Source: an uncultured Candidatus Pelagibacter sp. (GTDB taxonomy: Bacteria > Pseudomonadota > Alphaproteobacteria > Pelagibacterales > Pelagibacteraceae). Taken from it: a DNA stretch of 64,000 bases. Below are positions 38,110 to 48,116 of the stretch, in pieces. Location: the NCBI GenBank assembly GCA_905616455.1, contig CAJQSW010000009.1:1-64000 (forward strand), given 5' to 3'. Made by a program: the position numbers and the translations under genes. Within the stretch, counting starts at the first letter, position 1, and each line of letters begins with the position of its first letter. The notes under the pieces are model-generated. The model worked only from the letters and a program-made list of their open reading frames with translations. It searched no databases and had not been told where the DNA came from.

Positions 38110-39222
38110 TATTGAAGAAGCTTCACTGCTAGAAGAAGTTTTAGATCTAATTTCATCAATTGTTAATTTACAAATATCAATTTGTTTTTGCATAGTTTCT
38201 GGATTATTTAACAAATAAACAACTGAGTTATAAATTTCTTTAGCATTGCATTCACCTTGTAATAACTCTGGGATAATTTCTTTATTATTGATAATATTTA
38301 TAATATTTGCAAATTTAACTTTAACTAATAATTTCATAATTAAATAATTAATCATATTAATTTTATAAATTATAATAGATGGTATATTAGCATTACAAAT
38401 TTCAAGAGATACAGTACCAGATTTTGATACAGCAAAAACAGAATTAGATAAAATTTGAAATTTAATGTTTTCATCTGAAATTACTTGAGTATTATTTAAT
38501 GAATCTTTTTTTATAAAATTAACGATTAGTTTTTTATTTTCATCTGTAGCATGGAAAATAAAAACATAATCATCAGACTTTTTATTCATCAATTTAATAA
38601 AATCACATAAAATAGGTAATAGAACATTAATTTCAGATTTTCTGCTTCCAGCAAATATAGATATAATTTTTTTATCTTTATTAATTAAAGAAGATAAGTC
38701 AATTTTAGATTTATTGTCATGTTCAAGTAAAGGATGTCCAACAAAAGTATTTAGAATATCTTCTTTGTCAAAATATTTTTTTTCAAAATTAAATAAGAGC
38801 AACATATGATCAACAAATTTTTTGAATTTCTTCACCCTACCCTCACGCCATACCCACACTTGAGGAGCAACATAATGAATCGTCTTGATGTCTTTATTGA
38901 TTTTTTTTACTTTCTCAGCAACTCTTAGAGTAAAATCTGGGCTATCAACCGTGAATAATATATCAGGATTAAACTTAATAATCTCATCAACTGTTTTGTT
39001 AATTCTATTTCTTATTTTAAATATATTAAATAAAACACTGGTAAAGCCTAAATAAGTAATTTCTTTAAGTTCAAAAATTGACTTTATGCCTAAAGAACTC
39101 AAGTGTGCACCACCAACACATAAAAATTCGATATTAGAATTAATGTTTTTTAACTTTAATATAACTGTAGAGGCTAGTTTATCTCCTGAAGGTTCACCCG
39201 TTACTATAAAAATTTTTTTCAT
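38086..39222 (-). CDS. lpxB: Lipid-A-disaccharide synthase
   Basis: This 378-residue GT-B enzyme joins UDP-diacylglucosamine and lipid X. It begins KKIFIVTGEPSGDKLASTVI, and has VGGAHLSSLGIKSIFELKEI, HYVAPQVWVWREGRVKKFKK and the nucleotide-binding AVSKSGTVSLEICNANIPSI. The start overlaps the lpxI stop by four bases. It is the last gene of the lpx run. Confidence 0.96.
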   Translation of the reverse strand: MKKIFIVTGEPSGDKLASTVILKLKNINSNIEFLCVGGAHLSSLGIKSIFELKEITYLGFTSVLFNIFKIRNRINKTVDEIIKFNPDILFTVDSPDFTLRVAEKVKKINKDIKTIHYVAPQVWVWREGRVKKFKKFVDHMLLLFNFEKKYFDKEDILNTFVGHPLLEHDNKSKIDLSSLINKDKKIISIFAGSRKSEINVLLPILCDFIKLMNKKSDDYVFIFHATDENKKLIVNFIKKDSLNNTQVISDENIKFQILSNSVFAVSKSGTVSLEICNANIPSIIIYKINMINYLIMKLLVKVKFANIINIINNKEIIPELLQGECNAKEIYNSVVYLLNNPETMQKQIDICKLTIDEIRSKTSSSSEASSILTKYLIS

Positions 39223-40010
39223 ATAACGGTTATAAAAATTTTATTTTTATTTGCATATTTTATACTTTTATTTTTATCAATAAAAATATTTTGTTTTGAT
39301 TTTAACACAATTCCTTTTATTCCAGATTTCTTACAATCTTTTATTGTATCAAAACCAATTGTTGGCAAATCAATTCTAAGATCTTGATTCTTTTTTGGAA
39401 ACTTAATCAATATTCCTTGCGAGTATTTATCTTTACTCATCATTTGTAACATCTTTTTTGTTCCATGAGTTTTTTCTTTGGTAATAATAATAGAATCTCT
39501 TACAACCAAACCTTGGACATGATTGTTAGGGTTTATCATTTTTAATGATTTGATGCCTTTGTTAATCGATACCAAATCTCTTTCATTAGGTTTTAATTTT
39601 GTATGACAACCTTTTGATATCGATAATTCTGGATTATATGCGTTAGAGCTAATAACTTTTATTTTTTCTTTTGTTAAAATTTTAATTATAGTTTTTAAGA
39701 TAGCTGCATCACCAAGTTTTGCTGCTTTAATAATTCCTGGTAGATAATATAAACCTTTAAAATCTACTTTTAATGAATAAAATTTAGGCTTATTTATTTT
39801 TCCTGCAAATAAAACTTTTTTACATTTATTTACTGAAAGAAACTTAAAAATTTTGCCAAACTGTCCTACACTAAATGATTTAGAATGAGGATTTTTTCTA
39901 AAAAAATTTTTTTTTGTTAAATCTATAATGATATATTTTTGTTTATTTTGTTTAATTTTAAGTAGTATTTTTTTAGGAAATTCAGTGTCACCAAAAAATA
40001 AACCAAGCAT
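39219..40010 (-). CDS. lpxI: UDP-2,3-diacylglucosamine hydrolase LpxI
   Basis: This 263-residue protein matches the LpxI (DUF1009) family that replaces LpxH in alphaproteobacteria and makes lipid X. Segments seen are SFSVGQFGKIFKFL, VLFAGKINKPKFYSL, LGDAAILKTIIKILTKEKI and DLPTIGFDTIKDCKKSGIKG. No metallophosphoesterase motif is present, which rules out LpxH. It is flanked by lpxA (two-base gap) and lpxB (four-base overlap). Confidence 0.92.
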   Translation of the reverse strand: MLGLFFGDTEFPKKILLKIKQNKQKYIIIDLTKKNFFRKNPHSKSFSVGQFGKIFKFLSVNKCKKVLFAGKINKPKFYSLKVDFKGLYYLPGIIKAAKLGDAAILKTIIKILTKEKIKVISSNAYNPELSISKGCHTKLKPNERDLVSINKGIKSLKMINPNNHVQGLVVRDSIIITKEKTHGTKKMLQMMSKDKYSQGILIKFPKKNQDLRIDLPTIGFDTIKDCKKSGIKGIVLKSKQNIFIDKNKSIKYANKNKIFITVI

Positions 40011-40012
40011 GA

Positions 40013-40795
40013 TTAGTTAGTATAAGGTGTGCAAATTGGTCTTTTTTTATCTTTATTAATAAATTCTAGTACTTCTTTTACTAAAATATTATCTTTAAAT
40101 TTTCCATTCAATTTAATTAAGTTTTCATTTAAGTTTTTTGATTTAAATATTTCTTTATAAGCTTCAGTGAGACCTAATATTTCTTTATTTTGCACCTTAT
40201 CTCTTCTTAGTCCAATAACGTTTATACCATCTAAAGAATTTCGATTGCCAGTTGATAAGCCATAAGGAATTACATCTCTTGATACACCTGTCATACCTCC
40301 TATCATTGCCATTTTACCAATTCTTGTAAATTGTTGAATTCCACATTTAGCACCTATAATAACAAAATCTTCAATTTCAGCATGACCGGCTGCTGCAGAA
40401 TTATTAGCCATAACAATATTATTACCAATAATACAATCATGTGCAATATGAGCACCAATCATAATCAAATTATTATTACCTACTTTTGTTACCCCACCAC
40501 CTTGCTTTGTTCCGGTATTTATGGTCACGTGCTCTCTTATGGTATTATTAGCACCTATCATTAAAGTTGTTTTTTCATTTTTATACTTCAAATCTTGTGG
40601 ATCACTACCAATGGAAGCCATTGGATAAATTCTATTATTTTTACCTATTATAGTGTGTCCAGTAATACTAACATGTGATTGAATTACAACATCATCATCA
40701 ATTTCAACATGAGGCCCTATTATTGTGTAAGGACCAATTTTTATATTTGAAGAAATTTTTGCTCTTGAATCTATAATAGCAGTTTTATGTATCAT
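40013..40795 (-). CDS. lpxA: UDP-N-acetylglucosamine acyltransferase
   Basis: This 260-residue left-handed beta-helix acyltransferase starts lipid A synthesis. Hexapeptide repeats run through about 1-190; the catalytic His is in LIMIGAHIAHDCIIG. AAAGHAEIEDFVIIGAKCGI and GLSTGNRNSLDGINVIGLRR are typical, with a C-terminal helical part. It directly abuts the lpxD stop with no gap. Confidence 0.96.
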   Translation of the reverse strand: MIHKTAIIDSRAKISSNIKIGPYTIIGPHVEIDDDVVIQSHVSITGHTIIGKNNRIYPMASIGSDPQDLKYKNEKTTLMIGANNTIREHVTINTGTKQGGGVTKVGNNNLIMIGAHIAHDCIIGNNIVMANNSAAAGHAEIEDFVIIGAKCGIQQFTRIGKMAMIGGMTGVSRDVIPYGLSTGNRNSLDGINVIGLRRDKVQNKEILGLTEAYKEIFKSKNLNENLIKLNGKFKDNILVKEVLEFINKDKKRPICTPYTN

Positions 40796-41776
40796 TTATT
40801 TATTATCTTTAATAAAAATTCTTAAATTTTTTGCTGGATAGCCCATAACTTTTGAATTATCAGGAATATCTTTTATCACACCACTACCACCAGCAATTTG
40901 AACATTGTTACCTATTTTTAAATGACCCGAAATACCTGCTTGACCACCAATCATAACGTTATTTCCTAATGTGGAGCTTCCAGCAAAACCAACTTGTCCT
41001 GCTATAATACAATTATCCCCAATTACATTATTGTGAGCTATGTGAACATGATTATCTAAAAAAGTATTTTTTCCAATAATTGTGTTTGATAGTGACCCCC
41101 TATCAATAGTTGATCCACATCCAATTTCAGAGTTATCTTCAATTATAACTATACCTATATGTGGGTATCTAATATTTATTTTTTTATTTGGAAAAAAACC
41201 AAATCCTTTTTTTCCAATCACACAACCATCTAGTATACTTACATTATTTTTAATTATAGTATTTCTTATTATAACATTAGAACCAATTGAACAATTATCG
41301 CCAATAATGACGTTGCTTTCAATAATTGAATTGTGACCTATTGAACAACTTTTACCTATTTGAACATTTAATCCTATTAAAATATTTTTACCAAATTTAA
41401 CATTATCTTTAAAAGTGGTTTCATTAATATTCTTTACCTTAACATCAAAATCATCTGTAACAGAGTCTGGATAAAATATTTTAGTAATTTTTGAAATAGC
41501 TATTAGTACATTATCTACAGTGATTGCCTCACAACTCTTTGGTAATACATGAGATAAACTATTTGTTGTTATGCAAAAAGCAGCTCTAGTTTTTTCAGCA
41601 AGATCTTCGTATTTCTTTGAGTGGAAAAAAGTTATGTTATTTTTTTCAGCAGTAACTAAGTTCTTTACATCTGTGATTTTAATATCCAAAAATTTTTTGT
41701 GTGTAACAATATCAGAGAGTTGTAAAAGTTCTTTAATTGGAAATGATCCATGGTTTTTGAAAAAATGATTAGTCAT
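40796..41776 (-). CDS. lpxD: UDP-3-O-acylglucosamine N-acyltransferase
   Basis: This 326-residue enzyme N-acylates the lipid A precursor. The N-terminal UDP-binding part (about 1-110) is followed by hexapeptide repeats (I-G-x-N type) and the catalytic His in FLDNHVHIAHNNVIG. GFGFFPNKKINIRYPHIGIV is a diagnostic block. It is separated from fabZ by 55 bases, where a secondary promoter could lie, though none is clear. Confidence 0.96.
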   Translation of the reverse strand: MTNHFFKNHGSFPIKELLQLSDIVTHKKFLDIKITDVKNLVTAEKNNITFFHSKKYEDLAEKTRAAFCITTNSLSHVLPKSCEAITVDNVLIAISKITKIFYPDSVTDDFDVKVKNINETTFKDNVKFGKNILIGLNVQIGKSCSIGHNSIIESNVIIGDNCSIGSNVIIRNTIIKNNVSILDGCVIGKKGFGFFPNKKINIRYPHIGIVIIEDNSEIGCGSTIDRGSLSNTIIGKNTFLDNHVHIAHNNVIGDNCIIAGQVGFAGSSTLGNNVMIGGQAGISGHLKIGNNVQIAGGSGVIKDIPDNSKVMGYPAKNLRIFIKDNK

Positions 41777-41831
41777 TAATTAAGTTTTTTATCAAAATTT
41801 TAATTAAAAGCTTATCAAGAATTATTACTAA

Positions 41832-42281
41832 TTATTTTCTATCAACTACAGTAGCAGACCACATAGCATCTGCCATTTTTTTTCCCTCAACAAATGCTTC
41901 ACCTTTATATTTCCATACTCTTCCATGAGATCTTGTTGCCTCGATATTTAGCTCCAACTTACAATCTGGTATTACTGGATTTCGAAATCTAGCTTTTTCT
42001 ATACCCATTAAAAAAACTAATTTATTTTCATATTCTTTTTTATCTATACCAGCCGCTGTTAAAGCGGCGGCGGCTTGTCCGAAAGCCTCAACGATTAATA
42101 CACCTGGCATTACCGGATTTCCAGGAAAATGCCCTTGAACAAAAAAACTATCTTTTCTAACATTAACAATGGCTGTTGCAGAAAAAAGTTTTTTGATATT
42201 TATCAACTCATCTAATAATAACATCGGTTCTCGATGTGGTAAAAGTGCAATTATTTGTTTTTTACTAAGTTTGTCTAACAT
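41832..42281 (-). CDS. fabZ: 3-hydroxyacyl-ACP dehydratase FabZ
   Basis: This 149-residue hot-dog fold enzyme dehydrates 3-hydroxyacyl-ACP in fatty-acid elongation and balances lipid A against phospholipid supply. It begins IIALLPHREPMLLLDELINI and carries the catalytic His and Glu in FVQGHFPGNPVMPGVLIVEA. Length is normal. It lies two bases after the skp-like gene's stop. Confidence 0.96.
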   Translation of the reverse strand: MLDKLSKKQIIALLPHREPMLLLDELINIKKLFSATAIVNVRKDSFFVQGHFPGNPVMPGVLIVEAFGQAAAALTAAGIDKKEYENKLVFLMGIEKARFRNPVIPDCKLELNIEATRSHGRVWKYKGEAFVEGKKMADAMWSATVVDRK

Positions 42282-42283
42282 AA

Positions 42284-42811
42284 TTATTTTAAATCGATTT
42301 TTTTAATTTTTTCATTAAACTTTTTTAAGATATTTTTTGTTATATCCAATTCTGATTTACCTAAAAGTATATTTTTTTTTTGTATAATCAAAGATATATT
42401 ATTATCTTTTGAGTATTTTGACATTATTATTTCTAATTTTTGAAAGAGTAATGATTTTGCATTTATTGTTTTTTTATTTATTTCATCTAAAAAAATTTTT
42501 TTTTCTTTGTTATATTTTACAATATCATTTTTTAATTTATCAATTTTTTTGATATATTCTTCTTTTTTAATTATATTTCTTTGTTTATCGATTGTTTCTT
42601 TGTCTTTATTTAAACCTTTTTCAATTTCTTCAAATATTAAAAACTTTTTACTTTTTAAATTAGAAAGTTCAGTATTTAAGGACTTACCGACAATAGATTC
42701 ATTCATTATATAATTTAAATCCAAATAAACAGTTTTATTTTCAGCAAAAACTTTACTATTAAATAATAGTAATAATAAAAATAAAGTTTTAATAAAACAG
42801 TTATGTTTCAT
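42284..42811 (-). CDS. skp: OmpH/Skp-like periplasmic chaperone
   Basis: This 175-residue protein has a signal peptide (KTLFLLLLLFNSKVFAENK, cleaved near 23) and a Lys/Glu-rich coiled coil (about 40-130) with a Skp-like NILLGKSELDITKNILKKFN ending. Such proteins carry unfolded outer-membrane proteins to the Bam complex. It overlaps the bamA stop by one base. Sequence is divergent, so the family call rests on layout and context. Confidence 0.85.
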   Translation of the reverse strand: MKHNCFIKTLFLLLLLFNSKVFAENKTVYLDLNYIMNESIVGKSLNTELSNLKSKKFLIFEEIEKGLNKDKETIDKQRNIIKKEEYIKKIDKLKNDIVKYNKEKKIFLDEINKKTINAKSLLFQKLEIIMSKYSKDNNISLIIQKKNILLGKSELDITKNILKKFNEKIKKIDLK

Positions 42812-45054
42812 TAAAATGTAGTACCTATGTTAAATCTAAAAAATTCAGTCTTATCAGTAGATTGTTTTGATATTGGTTGTGCTAACGAGAAGTTTAAAGG
42901 ACCAATTACTGTACTAACATCTAAAGAAACGCCTATTGAAGAATTAATTGAATAATCATCTTTAATTGAACTATCATAATCTACACCCCAAATACTAGCT
43001 GCATCAAAAAAAAGTGAAAAATCAGTATTTTGAACATTGGGCAATAATTGTGGCAAGGTAGTTGCTATATTAAATGCTGTTATATAATTACCTCCAACAT
43101 AGTCACCATTATCTACTGGGCCTACTTTTCCAGATTCAAAACCTCTTAGCCTTCTAGTGGGAATATAAAGTCTTTTAGATATTCTAACATCCTCATCAGA
43201 TAGTGTGTTTACAGCTTGTGTAAACAAACTAATTCTACCAATCATTTCACTCACCAAAGGTTTGTATATATCGTGCTGTATACTATTAACCATTTCATAT
43301 GTTTCAGAAGTAATTGGTAAATTTTGTATAAATATAGTTCTTGTTCCTTCTGTTGTTTGATATTTTAAATCTCTTAAATCATAATCAAGTGAATAATTAA
43401 AATAAGTATCTGAATAATTTCCCTTTTGTTTTTTTAGACTACTTGAGGCTTTACTATCAGTTACTAATTTTTCGTAATTAAAAAGAATAGTAGGTCTAAA
43501 AGTGAGATCTTCATACTGTTTCAGAGATGTACCAACTGTGAATCCAAAGTTATTAGTCTTGTATCCATAAGTTTTTAAATTATCGGTTGAAGTATTGCTT
43601 AAAGAAAGCATTAAAGAGTTATCACTATTTCTGAAATTGGGTCTTTCGTAGCCAAAAGAGCCTTTGATAGAATTTGCACTAACATTAAGATTAGTATCTA
43701 ATTTAATACCCCTACCCATAAAATTATTTTCTCTAATACCACCACCAAATGATCCACCAGACGTACCTAATCCAGCACCTAAAGACATCTCACCAGTTGG
43801 TTGCTCCACTACTGTTATATCAATAATTTTTTGATCAATATTTGTTCCTTCTTCCACTGAACTTTCTACAGTTTCAAAAAAACCTCTATATTTTAAATCA
43901 TTTAAAGACTTATTGAATAGAATTTCATTGAATGCATCACCCTCATCAACAATTAATGAGTTTCTGATTACTTCTTCTAATGTGTATTGGTTTCCAAAAA
44001 TATTAATTTGTTCAACGTAATAAGCTTCACTATCTTCTAATTTTATAGAAATATTTATTCTCTCTTTATCAATTACAGTTTCTTCAAAAGAAGAATTAAT
44101 AAATTGAAACTCTCGTAAAAGTGCTATTTTATCAATTTGATTTAATGCTTTATTAAGTTTCAATGGAGAGTATGGTTTATTCTTTAACTTGCTAAATCCT
44201 GATATTATTGATGTAAATTTGTCTCGGTCATATGATTCAGGCATTGCAAGATTAAAGTCATTAAAAAAATATTTTTTACCAGCATTGATGTTAAAAATTA
44301 ATTTGAAAGTACCATTGTCTAAAAATTCTACAAAAGAATTTTCTACACTTGCATAATAGTAACCATTATTTTTATAATAATTTAATATGAGTCTATTATC
44401 TAATTCAATTCTACCTTCTTCTAAATATGAATTATTACTAATAAATTTCCAAAATTTATCTTCTTCTGAAGTTATCAAGCTTCTAAGTTTACGGTCTTTA
44501 ATTTTTTTATCACCTAAAAATTCTATATTAGCAATTTTTGCCTTGGGTCCAAGGGTAATATCGTAAGAAATATTAACTGTATTAAGTTCCTTATTATATA
44601 TTTTCGAATTTTCAATTTTTACAAAATAATAACCATATCTTTTAATTAAATTAGTTATTAAGTTTATGTCTCTAAGAAAAAGTGATTCTATAAAAGAAGT
44701 TCTTTCTTTGAGAGATACTTCTGCCAACAACTCTTCTCTTAAAGATTTCTTTTTAATTCCATTTATAGATATGCTCTCAATAATAGGATTTTCTTCAATT
44801 ATTATATTTAATGTAGTTGATTCAATGTTGATATTAATTGTTTTAAAAAAATTAGTTTCATAGAGGTTTTTTAAAATATCATTTAATTCTATCTCATTAT
44901 ATTCTTTGTTTAATTCAATATCTCCATAAACAATGATGGTTTGATCTGAAATTCGTTTATTCCCAGATACTTTAATATTATTAATGATGTCAGCAAAAAC
45001 AACAGCAGTAATAAAAATAAAGAAAAAATTTATTTTGATAATTTTTATAAACAT
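42811..45054 (-). CDS. bamA: Outer-membrane protein assembly factor BamA
   Basis: This 747-residue protein inserts beta-barrels into the outer membrane. A signal peptide (FIKIIKINFFFIFITAVVFA) precedes five POTRA domains (about 20-420) with INIFGNQYTLEEVIRNSLIV, and a C-terminal barrel ending FRFNIGTTF with an aromatic terminal residue. RRLRGFESGKVGPV is the VRGF-type loop. I use ATG at 45052-45054; a GTG five codons upstream overlaps dxr. Confidence 0.95.
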   Translation of the reverse strand: MFIKIIKINFFFIFITAVVFADIINNIKVSGNKRISDQTIIVYGDIELNKEYNEIELNDILKNLYETNFFKTININIESTTLNIIIEENPIIESISINGIKKKSLREELLAEVSLKERTSFIESLFLRDINLITNLIKRYGYYFVKIENSKIYNKELNTVNISYDITLGPKAKIANIEFLGDKKIKDRKLRSLITSEEDKFWKFISNNSYLEEGRIELDNRLILNYYKNNGYYYASVENSFVEFLDNGTFKLIFNINAGKKYFFNDFNLAMPESYDRDKFTSIISGFSKLKNKPYSPLKLNKALNQIDKIALLREFQFINSSFEETVIDKERINISIKLEDSEAYYVEQINIFGNQYTLEEVIRNSLIVDEGDAFNEILFNKSLNDLKYRGFFETVESSVEEGTNIDQKIIDITVVEQPTGEMSLGAGLGTSGGSFGGGIRENNFMGRGIKLDTNLNVSANSIKGSFGYERPNFRNSDNSLMLSLSNTSTDNLKTYGYKTNNFGFTVGTSLKQYEDLTFRPTILFNYEKLVTDSKASSSLKKQKGNYSDTYFNYSLDYDLRDLKYQTTEGTRTIFIQNLPITSETYEMVNSIQHDIYKPLVSEMIGRISLFTQAVNTLSDEDVRISKRLYIPTRRLRGFESGKVGPVDNGDYVGGNYITAFNIATTLPQLLPNVQNTDFSLFFDAASIWGVDYDSSIKDDYSINSSIGVSLDVSTVIGPLNFSLAQPISKQSTDKTEFFRFNIGTTF

Positions 45055-45059
45055 AGGGT

Positions 45060-46226
45060 TTATATACACATTAGGTTGGTTTTTGAAATTACATATTTTT
45101 GTAATTTAATGATTTCTCCGACATTTTTTGGTCTAATATACTTATATTTTAAAAATTCTTTAGATTTAACAATTTTTATAAGTTTTTGCGAAATATCAAC
45201 AAATTTAATCTCATTATTTAAAAATTTATTCACTAAAGCATCATTAGCACTTACGAGAACTGTTTCAAATAACGAGTGCTTGTAAGGTAACATGGAAATT
45301 AATTTTACTACAGGAAACTTTTTGTAGTCTACTTTTTGAAAATCTAAATCATTCATTTTATCAGTATCAAATTTTTTTGAAATAATCTTTTTTTGGAAAT
45401 CGTTATAAATAGAGTTAAATATAGGTATAGTCATATTTGTATCGTGTACTAAAATTTTTGTTAAACCGTTAGAAAATTTAATTACTGCATGAACATAAGA
45501 TTTTGAGTGTATTAATATATTTAATTTTTTATAATCAATGTTAAAAATTTTTCTAGCTTCAATAATTTCAAAAACTTTATTCATCATTGTTGATGAATCT
45601 ACTGAAATTTTTTTCCCCATTTTCCAATTTGGGTGATTTAGAGCTAATTTTGGGGTAATCAATTTAAATCTTGATAAAGGATAATTTAAAAAGGGTCCAC
45701 CTGATGCAGTAATGAATATAGATTCTACATCTTTAATTTGAGTATTGTCCAAGAGGGACATTATGGAAAAATGTTCTGAGTCAATAGGAATAAATTTTGT
45801 ATTATATTTTTGTAATTCTTTTTCAATCAAATTCCAGCCGCAAATAATTGATTCTTTATTTGCAATAGCAATACTTTTACAATATTTAATTGCATTTAAT
45901 GTTGGTTCTAAACCTTCAAGGCCAGATATAGAGTTCATCAAATAGTCAATTTTGCGATGTTTAAAAATATTTTTTAATTCACTAAAATCATTATAAATAT
46001 TTAAGTTTGTATTCTTAAAAAATTTTTTTAATTTAAAGAAGGTTTTTTTATCAGTAACAATTATATTTTTAACATTAAATACTTTGATTTGTTTTAACAA
46101 AATTTTAGTATTTTTATGAGATGTTAAAAGTTTTACACAAAAATTATTCTTATCTTTTTGAATAATATTAAATAAGGTTTTTCCAATAGAGCCAGTTGAA
46201 CCAAAAATTGCAATATTTTTTTTCAT
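45060..46226 (-). CDS. dxr: 1-deoxy-D-xylulose 5-phosphate reductoisomerase
   Basis: This 388-residue NADPH enzyme makes MEP in isoprenoid synthesis. It has IAIFGSTGSIGKTLFNII, SIAIANKESIICGW, IPIDSEHFSIM, FITASGGPFLNYPLSRF and HPNWKMGKKISVDSSTMMNK. It lies between cdsA and bamA; many alphaproteobacteria have rseP (site-2 protease) between dxr and bamA, which is missing here. ispDF of the same pathway is at 22135-23250. Confidence 0.97.
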   Translation of the reverse strand: MKKNIAIFGSTGSIGKTLFNIIQKDKNNFCVKLLTSHKNTKILLKQIKVFNVKNIIVTDKKTFFKLKKFFKNTNLNIYNDFSELKNIFKHRKIDYLMNSISGLEGLEPTLNAIKYCKSIAIANKESIICGWNLIEKELQKYNTKFIPIDSEHFSIMSLLDNTQIKDVESIFITASGGPFLNYPLSRFKLITPKLALNHPNWKMGKKISVDSSTMMNKVFEIIEARKIFNIDYKKLNILIHSKSYVHAVIKFSNGLTKILVHDTNMTIPIFNSIYNDFQKKIISKKFDTDKMNDLDFQKVDYKKFPVVKLISMLPYKHSLFETVLVSANDALVNKFLNNEIKFVDISQKLIKIVKSKEFLKYKYIRPKNVGEIIKLQKYVISKTNLMCI

Positions 46227-46228
46227 CT

Positions 46229-46891
46229 CTAAATAAAACTAAATAAAATTAATCCTACGGGTATAGCAAAAATTATTCCATCTATTCTATCGAGTACTCC
46301 ACCATGACCAGGGAGTAAATCACTAGTATCTTTAACTTTAGCTTTTCTTTTTAAGTAAGAAATTGAAAGATCACCTAGTTGTGATGTAAAAGATATCAAT
46401 AATACAATTAAAATTAAATTATCTGATACTGGAATAGTTGTAATGTTTTGAAGTATTGGAATTAAAAGTAAGGAAAAAATAAAAGATCCAATTGCCCCAG
46501 AAATTGTTTTATTTGGACTTATTTTGGTTAATTTTTTTCCTTTAAAAATTTTTCCAAAAATTAATCCCCCCATATCTGATGCAACAGAAATTAATAAAGA
46601 AAAAAATAAAAAAAATTTTAAATCAGGTTTTAGTGCTTCTATTATTATAACGCTCATTATTAATAGAAATAAAAAAAATAATGAAATACTTTTGAAAAAA
46701 AACCTTAATATTTTATCCTTTAAATTTTTATTTCTAAAAATTTTAGATATTAAAGAGTAAAATTCTATCCACGTTATAATGCCTATAATAATCAACGATA
46801 TTATTAGGATATAATTATATGAGAACATTAGCACAAGTAAAATAATTAAAAAAAATGATGTTATAATTCTTTTTTTTAATTCTAGATTCAT
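46229..46891 (-). CDS. cdsA: Phosphatidate cytidylyltransferase
   Basis: This 220-residue membrane enzyme makes CDP-diacylglycerol. Several hydrophobic helices lead to the full family signature near the C terminus: SYLKRKAKVKDTSD and LLPGHGGVLDRIDGI. It is shorter than many homologues (about 270), lacking N-terminal helices. It overlaps uppS by one base and ends two bases before dxr. Confidence 0.93.
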   Translation of the reverse strand: MNLELKKRIITSFFLIILLVLMFSYNYILIISLIIIGIITWIEFYSLISKIFRNKNLKDKILRFFFKSISLFFLFLLIMSVIIIEALKPDLKFFLFFSLLISVASDMGGLIFGKIFKGKKLTKISPNKTISGAIGSFIFSLLLIPILQNITTIPVSDNLILIVLLISFTSQLGDLSISYLKRKAKVKDTSDLLPGHGGVLDRIDGIIFAIPVGLILFSFI

Positions 46892-47568
46892 TATATGCCT
46901 CCAAAGTTTCTTTTTTTTGTCTTAAACTGATTTAAAATTCTTATGAAGTCTTTTTTTTTAAATTCAGGCCAAAGTTTTTTTACAAAAAAAATTTCTGTAT
47001 AAGCAAGTTGCCATAATAAAAAATTGCTTAATCTCATGGTGTTCCCTGTTCTGATTAACAAATCTGGAGTTGGAATATTTTTGGTATATAAATTTTCTTC
47101 TAAATTTTTTATTGTAAAATTTTTTTTATTCTTACTTATTAATTTTATAGAATTTAAAATTTCTTGTTTAGAGCCATAATTTAATGCCAAATTAATTTGA
47201 AGCCCTTTGTTTTTATTAGTTTTTAATTCAGATGATTTTATAATTTTTTGTAGTTCTGATGTTAATCTTTTTTTATCACCAATAATTTTCAATTTAATAT
47301 TTCTGTCAATTAAATTTTTAGTCTCTTTTAACAAAAAATTTTTTAATAAATTAAATAGAAATAAAATTTCTTTTTTTGGTCTTTTCCAATTTTCGGTAGA
47401 AAAAGTGTAAAGTGTTAAATGATTAATTTTTTGCTTAATCGTTTCTTCTATTATTGACTCTATCACTTTTAAGCCAGCTCTATGCCCTAAATTTCTTGAC
47501 CCTTTGTTTTTGATTCCCCATCTTCCGTTTCCATCCATAATGATGGCAACATGTTTAATTGGGTTCAT
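46891..47568 (-). CDS. uppS: Undecaprenyl diphosphate synthase
   Basis: This 225-residue cis-prenyltransferase makes the lipid carrier for peptidoglycan and surface glycans. Motifs are HVAIIMDGNGRWG, NLGHRAGLKVI, LYTFSTENWKRPKKE, RTGNTMRLSNFLLWQLAY and TEIFFVKKLWPEF. The start overlaps the frr stop by four bases (ATGA). Confidence 0.96.
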   Translation of the reverse strand: MNPIKHVAIIMDGNGRWGIKNKGSRNLGHRAGLKVIESIIEETIKQKINHLTLYTFSTENWKRPKKEILFLFNLLKNFLLKETKNLIDRNIKLKIIGDKKRLTSELQKIIKSSELKTNKNKGLQINLALNYGSKQEILNSIKLISKNKKNFTIKNLEENLYTKNIPTPDLLIRTGNTMRLSNFLLWQLAYTEIFFVKKLWPEFKKKDFIRILNQFKTKKRNFGGI

Positions 47569-48116
47569 ATGGTCATTATTTCTTTTTCTTTAGCAACTAC
47601 TTTTTGGTCTATGGTTTTAATGTGTTCATCAGTAAATGTCTGTACTGTTTTTTCATTCTTTTTTTCATCATCTTCACTTATTTCTTTATCTTTAACTAAA
47701 TTTTTTAAGTCATCATTAGCGTCTCTTCTAATATTTCGAATTGAAATTTTACACTTTTCACCCATAGACTTGATTAATTTCTTAATCTCGGTTCTTCTCT
47801 CTTCATTTAAATCCGGAACGGGTAGTCTGATTAATTGACCATCTATTTGTGGATTTAAACCAAGCTCAGATTTTTTAATAGCCGAGTCAACTGATGGGAC
47901 ATTATTTAGATCCCAAACCTGAATATTAATTGTTCGTGCGTCAGGAGTTGTTATGCTAGATACTTGATTTAGTGGCATCGCTTGTCCATAAACATCAACT
48001 TTAACTAGATCAAGCATTGCTGCGTTTGCTCTACCTGTTCTTAGTGATGTTAATTCTTTTGAAAAAACGTCAATGGTCTTATCCATCTTCTGGCTGTATG
48101 TTTTGTCGTTAAACAT
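47565..48116 (-). CDS. frr: Ribosome recycling factor
   Basis: This 183-residue factor splits post-termination ribosomes with EF-G. The family signature is clear: LRTGRANAAMLDLVKVDVYG, PLNQVSSITTPDARTINIQVW and LPVPDLNEERRTEIKKL. It starts right after the tsf stop. The usual neighbour pyrH (UMP kinase), between tsf and frr in most bacteria, is absent. Confidence 0.97.
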   Translation of the reverse strand: MFNDKTYSQKMDKTIDVFSKELTSLRTGRANAAMLDLVKVDVYGQAMPLNQVSSITTPDARTINIQVWDLNNVPSVDSAIKKSELGLNPQIDGQLIRLPVPDLNEERRTEIKKLIKSMGEKCKISIRNIRRDANDDLKNLVKDKEISEDDEKKNEKTVQTFTDEHIKTIDQKVVAKEKEIMTI

